Shown in pieces: positions 5,353-9,692 of a stretch of DNA of 9,692 nucleotides (position 1 is the first letter of the stretch; the number at the start of each line of letters is the position of its first letter). A program made the position numbers and the translations under genes. The notes beneath the pieces are model-generated. The model had not been told where the DNA came from and ran no database searches. It worked only from the letters and a program-made list of their open reading frames with translations. Source of the DNA: Aquifex aeolicus. Lineage in GTDB: Bacteria; Aquificota; Aquificia; Aquificales; Aquificaceae. The stretch lies in the NCBI GenBank assembly GCA_015662815.1, contig DQTK01000056.1, forward strand, positions 1 to 9,692, in the 5' to 3' direction.

Positions 5353-6670
5353 CAAACAAATCCTTTCTATTTTGCTTATTTTTTTTATATTCTCCCAAAT
5401 ATTTATTTTTCTCAAAAATGTCCTTCCTTTATTGATTAATTATCATCCGAATGCTTTAGTCTATTATTCCCAAGAATATGGTTGGATTCTTTATAAGAAG
5501 AATAATATAAGGTACTTTTATGATAAAAATACCGATGAAATTTATCCATTATCTTATCTGAAGCTTTTTCCTAAGCGTTTTTCTCCGGCGTATACCGGAG
5601 AATATTTTAAAAAAATAGGGGATAAAGAATATAAATTTAAACCTTTTAAAGAAATTTTTTTACAAAAGCTTTTTAGATCTGTATCAAAGAATGTAAAATT
5701 AACTATTTTTTTTATTTTTGGATTAATAGTTATGCACATTTTTAGTAAAATTGATTACAAAGTTTATAAAAACAAGAAAGTTATTTATTCCACAATTATA
5801 ATTTCTGGATTGCTACTTACCGGAGTCTTGATTAAAAAATTTCTTTACCATTCCCAAAACAGTATGCCTGTAAGATGGCTGATAGGAACAAGTATACAAC
5901 CCTCGGAGTTTTCGAAGGTGGTTTTAGTACTCTTCCTAGCTTATTATATAGGGGTTAAAGGCTATATAGAACAATATAAGAGCCTAATTTTCGTTTTGGT
6001 TGTTTTGTTAGGTCATGTGGTTTTAATAGCTTTTCAACCCGATTTGGGAATGGCTTTGTTCTTTCTTCTTCTTGGAATATCCCTTATGTGGTTAGGGGGG
6101 GTAGCTCTTAGGATTTTTATCCCAAGCTTAACAATTTTAGGAACTACAGGTATAGGAATTTTACTCCTCTACTCCGAGCATGTAAAAAAGAGGTTCCAAG
6201 GGTGGTTAGACCCTTTTTCCGATCCGTACGATAGAGGATATCAAATCATTAAATCACTACAAGCCTTAATAAACGGTGGTTTTTTCGGACAAGGACTCGG
6301 TAAAGGGCTCCTTTCTGCAATATACATAAGGGAATCAGATACGGATTACGTAGTCAGTTTAATTATTGAAAATCTGGGTGTTTTGGGATTCCTATTTTTA
6401 CTACTCCTGCAACTCATATTGGTAATAAAGCTTTTTAGATTTGCAAATAGGGTGTACGGAATTTATGAAAAGCTGATAATAGTTGGTGTAGCTTTAAACA
6501 TTGTTTATTCTATTCTCGTGAATTACGCTATGGCTTTTAATATGCTTCCTCCGAAGGGTATAGTCCTTCCCTTCATAAGCTACGGTATAAGTAATTTGCT
6601 TGCCAACTTTATCGGTTTGGGAATTGTAGGTTCTATATACAGGAAACAGTTCCCTGTATTAAACTTATAA
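5324..6670 (+). CDS. SEDS-family peptidoglycan glycosyltransferase, FtsW/RodA type, with large loop insertion
   Basis: A 448-residue polytopic inner-membrane protein of the SEDS family, which polymerises lipid II into glycan strands together with a class B PBP. TM1 is about 12-37 and TM2 about 125-142; several more helices run from 153 to the C-terminus. Family motifs: MPVRW (181-185), QPSEFSK (192-198), RGYQIIKSLQALINGG, GQGLGKG, SDTDY (338-342, where D341 matches the catalytic Asp) and PFISYG near the end. The SDTDY and GYQIIKSL wording leans towards FtsW, and the FtsI-type gene in this window would be a natural partner, but RodA remains possible, so no symbol is given. Residues 38-122 form an aromatic, basic extracytoplasmic loop where the family normally has a short one. 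The start overlaps rpiB by 29 bases, and argG begins 3 bases after the stop. Confidence 0.9.
   Translation: MKFIEKVYPDKQILSILLIFFIFSQIFIFLKNVLPLLINYHPNALVYYSQEYGWILYKKNNIRYFYDKNTDEIYPLSYLKLFPKRFSPAYTGEYFKKIGDKEYKFKPFKEIFLQKLFRSVSKNVKLTIFFIFGLIVMHIFSKIDYKVYKNKKVIYSTIIISGLLLTGVLIKKFLYHSQNSMPVRWLIGTSIQPSEFSKVVLVLFLAYYIGVKGYIEQYKSLIFVLVVLLGHVVLIAFQPDLGMALFFLLLGISLMWLGGVALRIFIPSLTILGTTGIGILLLYSEHVKKRFQGWLDPFSDPYDRGYQIIKSLQALINGGFFGQGLGKGLLSAIYIRESDTDYVVSLIIENLGVLGFLFLLLLQLILVIKLFRFANRVYGIYEKLIIVGVALNIVYSILVNYAMAFNMLPPKGIVLPFISYGISNLLANFIGLGIVGSIYRKQFPVLNL
5581..5602 (+). repeat. inverted repeat inside the SEDS gene
   Basis: Arms TTCTCCGG (5581-5588) and CCGGAGAA (5595-5602) are perfect complements around a 6-base loop, followed on the plus strand by TATTTT. 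It lies in the AT-rich insertion of the SEDS gene. It could form an RNA hairpin acting as a weak intragenic attenuator, or be incidental to coding for FSPAYTGEY. Confidence 0.4.
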
Positions 6671-6673
6671 TTT

Positions 6674-7882
6674 ATGAAAAAAAGGGTTATCTTAGCATAT
6701 TCAGGCGGACTAGATACTTCTGTAATGGTTAGGTGGCTTACAGAAAACGGATATGAAGTAATTACATATACCGCGGATGTGGGTCAAGGTGAGGAACTAT
6801 CAGAGATTCCCGAAAAAGCAAGAAGGGCAGGAGCGGTAGAGGCTATAGTCGAAGACTTAAAGGAAACCTTTGCTGAAAACTACTGTTTACCCACTTTGAA
6901 GGCTCTGGCTCTTTATGAGGGGAAATACCCGCTGACCGCGGCACTTTCAAGACCGCTTATAGCCGAAAGACTCGTTTATTATGCGGAGAAATTCAATGCC
7001 GATTATGTGGCCCACGGTTCTACGGGTAAGGGAAATGACCAAGTGAGATTTGAGCTTTCGGTCTGGGCACTCAACCCCGATATAGAAGTCCTCGCTCCGG
7101 TAAGGGAATGGGAATTCAAGTCAAGGGAAGAACAGGTTGAATACGCCCAAAGATTTAACATTCCCGTAAAAGCTACTAAGGAAAAACCCTATTCAATAGA
7201 CAGGAATTTATGGGGTGTTTCAATAGAATGTGGTCCTTTAGAAGACCCGTCGCAGGAACCTCCCGAAGACGCATATCAAATAACAACTTCTCCTGAAAAG
7301 GCTCCAGACCAGCCCGAATACATTACCATAGGGTTTGAAAAAGGAAAACCCGTAAGCATTAACGGAAATAAGTATGAAAATCTATACAAACTTATAGTTG
7401 ACCTAAACGAAATTGCAGGAAGACATGGTGTCGGTAGAATTGATATGGTAGAAAACCGTCTTGTAGGTATAAAGAGCAGGGAAATTTACGAAGCACCCGG
7501 ATCGATAGTCCTTTACGAAGCTTACAGAGATTTACTTTCCTTGGTACTGGATAGGTTTACTTTCCATTATTTCTTAACCCATATTCCTCATGAGTACGCT
7601 AAGCTCGTATACGAAGGTCTCTGGTTTACACCTCTAAGGCAAGCTATTGACGCCTTTACCAATACACTTGCAGAGCTTGCTACAGGAGAGATAAGGGTAA
7701 AACTATACAAGGGTTCTGTGAGTGTAGTTGGAAGAAAATCTCCCAATTCTCTGTACATAGAGGAACTTGCAACCTATTCGGAAAAAGACCAATTTGACCA
7801 AATTGCTGGTAAACACTTTACAAAGGTATGGGGATTACCTCTTAAGGTTTTGGGACGAGTAAAGACGGGAAAAAATCGTTAA
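6674..7882 (+). CDS. argG: argininosuccinate synthase
   Basis: ArgG condenses citrulline and aspartate with ATP, through a citrulline-adenylate, to give argininosuccinate, the penultimate step of arginine synthesis; it is a cytoplasmic tetramer. The 402 residues equal the usual bacterial length. The N-terminal PP-loop SGGLDTS (10-16) binds ATP. YPLTAALSRPLIA (85-97) and GSTGKGNDQVRFE (115-127) are the citrulline/aspartate motifs. KPYSIDRNLWGVSIECG (171-187) and the RKSP turn (354-357) are also typical. No expected residue is missing. The ATG lies 3 bases after the SEDS stop with no Shine-Dalgarno, so translation is probably coupled to the upstream gene. No other arginine gene is adjacent and no ARG-box-like operator is evident, so arginine control, if any, would act on the rpiB promoter. 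Confidence 0.97.
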   Translation: MKKRVILAYSGGLDTSVMVRWLTENGYEVITYTADVGQGEELSEIPEKARRAGAVEAIVEDLKETFAENYCLPTLKALALYEGKYPLTAALSRPLIAERLVYYAEKFNADYVAHGSTGKGNDQVRFELSVWALNPDIEVLAPVREWEFKSREEQVEYAQRFNIPVKATKEKPYSIDRNLWGVSIECGPLEDPSQEPPEDAYQITTSPEKAPDQPEYITIGFEKGKPVSINGNKYENLYKLIVDLNEIAGRHGVGRIDMVENRLVGIKSREIYEAPGSIVLYEAYRDLLSLVLDRFTFHYFLTHIPHEYAKLVYEGLWFTPLRQAIDAFTNTLAELATGEIRVKLYKGSVSVVGRKSPNSLYIEELATYSEKDQFDQIAGKHFTKVWGLPLKVLGRVKTGKNR

Positions 7883-7883
7883 A

Positions 7884-7913
7884 TTATCCTTTATTAACCT
7901 GTTAAGTTATATT
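7884..7913 (+). promoter_or_regulatory. possible promoter with palindrome, upstream of the glycosyltransferase gene
   Basis: In the 38-base gap after argG, TATATT (7908-7913) ends 7 bases before the ATG at 7921. A weak TTATCC (7884-7889, 3 of 6 to TTGACA) is 18 bases upstream. The spacer holds the interrupted palindrome TTAAC-CT-GTTAA (7894-7905), which could be an operator. No Shine-Dalgarno precedes the ATG. Confidence 0.3.
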
Positions 7914-7920
7914 TAAACCT

Positions 7921-8991
7921 ATGAATATAGGAATTTTAAGCCGTTGGAATGCAACTTGTGGAGTTTCCCTCCACGCTGAAATGATAGGGAGGGAGTTCTT
8001 ACGTCACGGACACAAAATTACCGTATTTGCTCCTTACTTGGAGAGTGCTAACCGTTGGTGGCATCACAAACTTATAAGGCAAGATGAAGACTTCGTTGTG
8101 CGTTGTTATGAGGAAATTTCTCCCGAAGGTGAAGATGGAAAGCTTAATACAGCTAAGGTTTTAGAATACGATATTGAGATTCTCATCGTTGAGAGCTATG
8201 AAAAAATTCCCTATGCAAGTGTGGAAAAATTGGTGAAAGTTTTAAAGGATAAAGGTGTTCCGTCAATAGCGATAATTCATGAGGGATTGTATGAAGAAAT
8301 TCGCTACTCCGACATGAATATTTTTGAAAAAGTCATAGTTTTTGATAACAGATTTATTGAAGAAGTTCTACAAAGAAGAGTATCAATCGACAAAATAGAG
8401 ATAATTCCCTATCCCTGTTATCCGGTAAACGCCGGCAAAAGAGAATTTGCAGAAGATGGCGTTATTAGATTTTTTTCCTTCGGAAGACAACCAAAGGAGG
8501 AATACTGTCCGTACGTAGAAGGATTAAAGGTTTTAAGAAAGCACTTTCCGAAGATTCAGTATAGAGTTATAAGGGCTATGGACCCGCTCAGAATAAATGA
8601 AGGATGGGTATCTCAAGAAGAAAGGATTCTCGATTACGAAGATATAGTCGATGAACTTCATAAAGCGGATATTCATCTACTCCCTAAAGGAAATACAAAA
8701 AGGGTTGTAGTATCCTCCACCCTGTATCAAATTTTAGGAACCCTCACTATAACTGTGGTTCCGGATAATCGTTTTTTTGAAAAAATTCCTCATGGAGAAG
8801 AAGCGCCTGTTATTTTTTACAAAGATGTTGAAGAGTTTGTAAATAAGTTGAGAGAAGTTATAAGAGATGAAGAGCTTAGGATAAAGATTAAAGAAAACGC
8901 ACGAGCATTTGTAGAAAAAAACGACGTTCGAGTTATTACCGAAAAGTTTGAGCGGTTAATTAATTCTATTCTCCTCAAGAATGTTCATTAA
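7921..8991 (+). CDS. GT-B type glycosyltransferase-like protein (GT4-like)
   Basis: This 356-residue soluble protein looks like a GT-B glycosyltransferase. The N-terminal half starts MNIGILSRW, then CGVSLHAEMIGREFLRHGHKITVFAP (13-38), the GT4 pattern of a first strand, a small-residue/His loop and a helix. The linker at about 160-182 leads to a second Rossmann-like domain beginning VIRFFSFGRQP (181-191). ADIHLLPKG (249-257) matches the strand before the donor-binding motif, but the expected EX7E motif is not seen: the next residues are NTKRVVVSSTLYQILGT. The final helices (300-350) are typical of the family. Donor and acceptor are unknown. It may be an active divergent enzyme or have lost transferase activity. 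The ATG at 7921 gives the expected N-terminus. Its last 36 bases overlap the convergent GH130 gene, whose sugar chemistry may be related. Confidence 0.75.
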   Translation: MNIGILSRWNATCGVSLHAEMIGREFLRHGHKITVFAPYLESANRWWHHKLIRQDEDFVVRCYEEISPEGEDGKLNTAKVLEYDIEILIVESYEKIPYASVEKLVKVLKDKGVPSIAIIHEGLYEEIRYSDMNIFEKVIVFDNRFIEEVLQRRVSIDKIEIIPYPCYPVNAGKREFAEDGVIRFFSFGRQPKEEYCPYVEGLKVLRKHFPKIQYRVIRAMDPLRINEGWVSQEERILDYEDIVDELHKADIHLLPKGNTKRVVVSSTLYQILGTLTITVVPDNRFFEKIPHGEEAPVIFYKDVEEFVNKLREVIRDEELRIKIKENARAFVEKNDVRVITEKFERLINSILLKNVH

Positions 8992-9692
8992 GGTTTCCAG
9001 CTCTATTTCCCCTATAACTATTGTTGTGTCAGCTCCTCCATAAGAAATTATCAATTTTTCTTCCAATTTCTGTATACCGCAAGGAAATACTACAAAGGGT
9101 CTATCTCCGTATTTTTCGTAAATTTCCTTGGGTTCAAGGATATAAAAAGGTGTCACTGAGGTGAAGTGTCCTTCTTTATTGATGAGTGCGGCAAATACCC
9201 TGTAAGCTGAGAGTTCTTTGTCCACTCCATGAATTAAAACGAGATTCTCATCATTAACCCTGACAGGAGGTGTAGCCCAGCCTATTTTACTTTCAAATGG
9301 TGCTTCTTCCATGATGGTTATGTTTTCTCCGATTTCTATCTCCTGCAGATTACCCGCGTTTATAACTTTTTCCGGAACATTACAAACCGAAAGGTAAAAT
9401 TTATCGTTTAACATGTGAAGTCTGTGGAACAACATCAACTTATCAGTTTTTACAAGGAAGGCATTTTTATCACTTATTACAAAACTCCTTACTTCCTCCG
9501 GCATTCTAAATACGGCTATTTTTTTCCATCTTCCGTTTTCATACCTTGCCGTTACCGGAAGAGTTTTTTCATTTCTTATATCCGTCCCGAAGTAGTTAAC
9601 CGTTCTGCCACAATAAGTCATAAGCAGTTTTCCATCGATTTCATAAACTCGCGGATCTTCAACCCCCCAAAGGTCATACTTTGTATCCGGCA
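8956..9692 (-). CDS. GH130-family glycoside phosphorylase-like protein, 5' end outside window
   Basis: The minus-strand frame is open to the right edge; 244 residues are visible and the true start lies beyond 9692. The ATG at 9619-9621 is internal, because upstream codons encode WGVEDPRVYEIDGKLLMTY, the GH130 EDPR motif whose Asp is the expected general acid. Further GH130 marks are ESKIGWATPPV in the middle, then VVFPCGIQ and ISYGGADTTIVIGE near the C-terminus, closing the five-bladed propeller. GH130 enzymes mostly phosphorolyse beta-mannosides (such as mannosyl-glucose or beta-1,2-mannobiose), releasing mannose 1-phosphate; some are hydrolases. The exact substrate cannot be read here. Family length (about 300-350) implies roughly 60-100 residues are missing. 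It is convergent with, and overlaps by 36 bases, the glycosyltransferase-like gene. Confidence 0.85.
   Translation of the reverse strand, partial: PDTKYDLWGVEDPRVYEIDGKLLMTYCGRTVNYFGTDIRNEKTLPVTARYENGRWKKIAVFRMPEEVRSFVISDKNAFLVKTDKLMLFHRLHMLNDKFYLSVCNVPEKVINAGNLQEIEIGENITIMEEAPFESKIGWATPPVRVNDENLVLIHGVDKELSAYRVFAALINKEGHFTSVTPFYILEPKEIYEKYGDRPFVVFPCGIQKLEEKLIISYGGADTTIVIGEIELETLMNILEENRIN

Noticed and set aside
5554..5739. Minus-strand open frame inside the SEDS gene
   Set aside because: It is a shadow of AT-rich coding sequence with no start signal.
6666..6671. TATAAT just before argG
   Set aside because: It ends only 2 bases before the ATG, so a transcript from it would begin inside the coding region; it coincides with the SEDS stop codon.
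9619..9621. ATG as the start of the GH130 gene
   Set aside because: The frame continues upstream to the window edge and encodes the conserved EDPR motif, so this Met is internal.

Overview
The window looks like chromosomal DNA from a thermophilic bacterium, most probably of the order Aquificales (Aquifex-like). The proteins are rich in Lys, Glu and Ile and poor in Gln. The protein-coding DNA is AT-rich, while the single tRNA gene is about 70% G+C by hand count, a contrast typical of high growth temperature. Genes are packed almost edge to edge, two convergent pairs overlap, and no stretch of 300 bases lacks a gene. The taxonomic placement is recognition and inference only; no search was run.

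Layout, left to right. (1) 1-623, minus strand: an RsuA-type 16S rRNA pseudouridine synthase, cut by the left edge. (2) A 47-base divergent gap with a tandem 8-mer repeat. (3) 671-3127, plus strand: an unrecognised exported protein, then, after 9 bases, an FtsI-type class B penicillin-binding protein. (4) 4857 down to 3100, minus strand: a 101-residue protein of unknown function, tRNA-Ser(UGA), thiE (thiamine phosphate synthase family) and bioD (dethiobiotin synthetase). thiE lies only 24 bases after the encoded CCA, and bioD ends inside the ftsI stop region. (5) A 33-base divergent gap. (6) 4891-7882, plus strand: rpiB, a SEDS-family FtsW/RodA protein and argG, joined by a 29-base overlap and a 3-base gap. 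(7) 7921-8991, plus strand: a GT-B-type glycosyltransferase-like protein. (8) 9692 down to 8956, minus strand: a GH130-type glycoside phosphorylase, cut by the right edge and overlapping the glycosyltransferase tail by 36 bases.

How the genes fit together. Two proteins belong to septal or lateral peptidoglycan synthesis: an FtsI-type transpeptidase and an FtsW/RodA-type glycosyltransferase. They sit in different transcription units. The rest is cofactor synthesis (thiamine, biotin), pentose phosphate isomerisation, arginine synthesis, translation (tRNA, rRNA modification) and a sugar or glycan pair. Operons of mixed function like these are known to be common in Aquificales.

I see no defence system, CRISPR array, mobile element or biosynthetic cluster. 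The least ordinary items are: a possible hairpin between the 3' acceptor strand of tRNA-Ser and the thiE ribosome binding site; short divergent spacers in which -10-like boxes lie 7-10 bases before start codons that have no Shine-Dalgarno, suggesting leaderless mRNAs; a large extracytoplasmic insertion in the SEDS protein; and a glycosyltransferase-like protein without a recognisable EX7E motif beside a GH130 enzyme.
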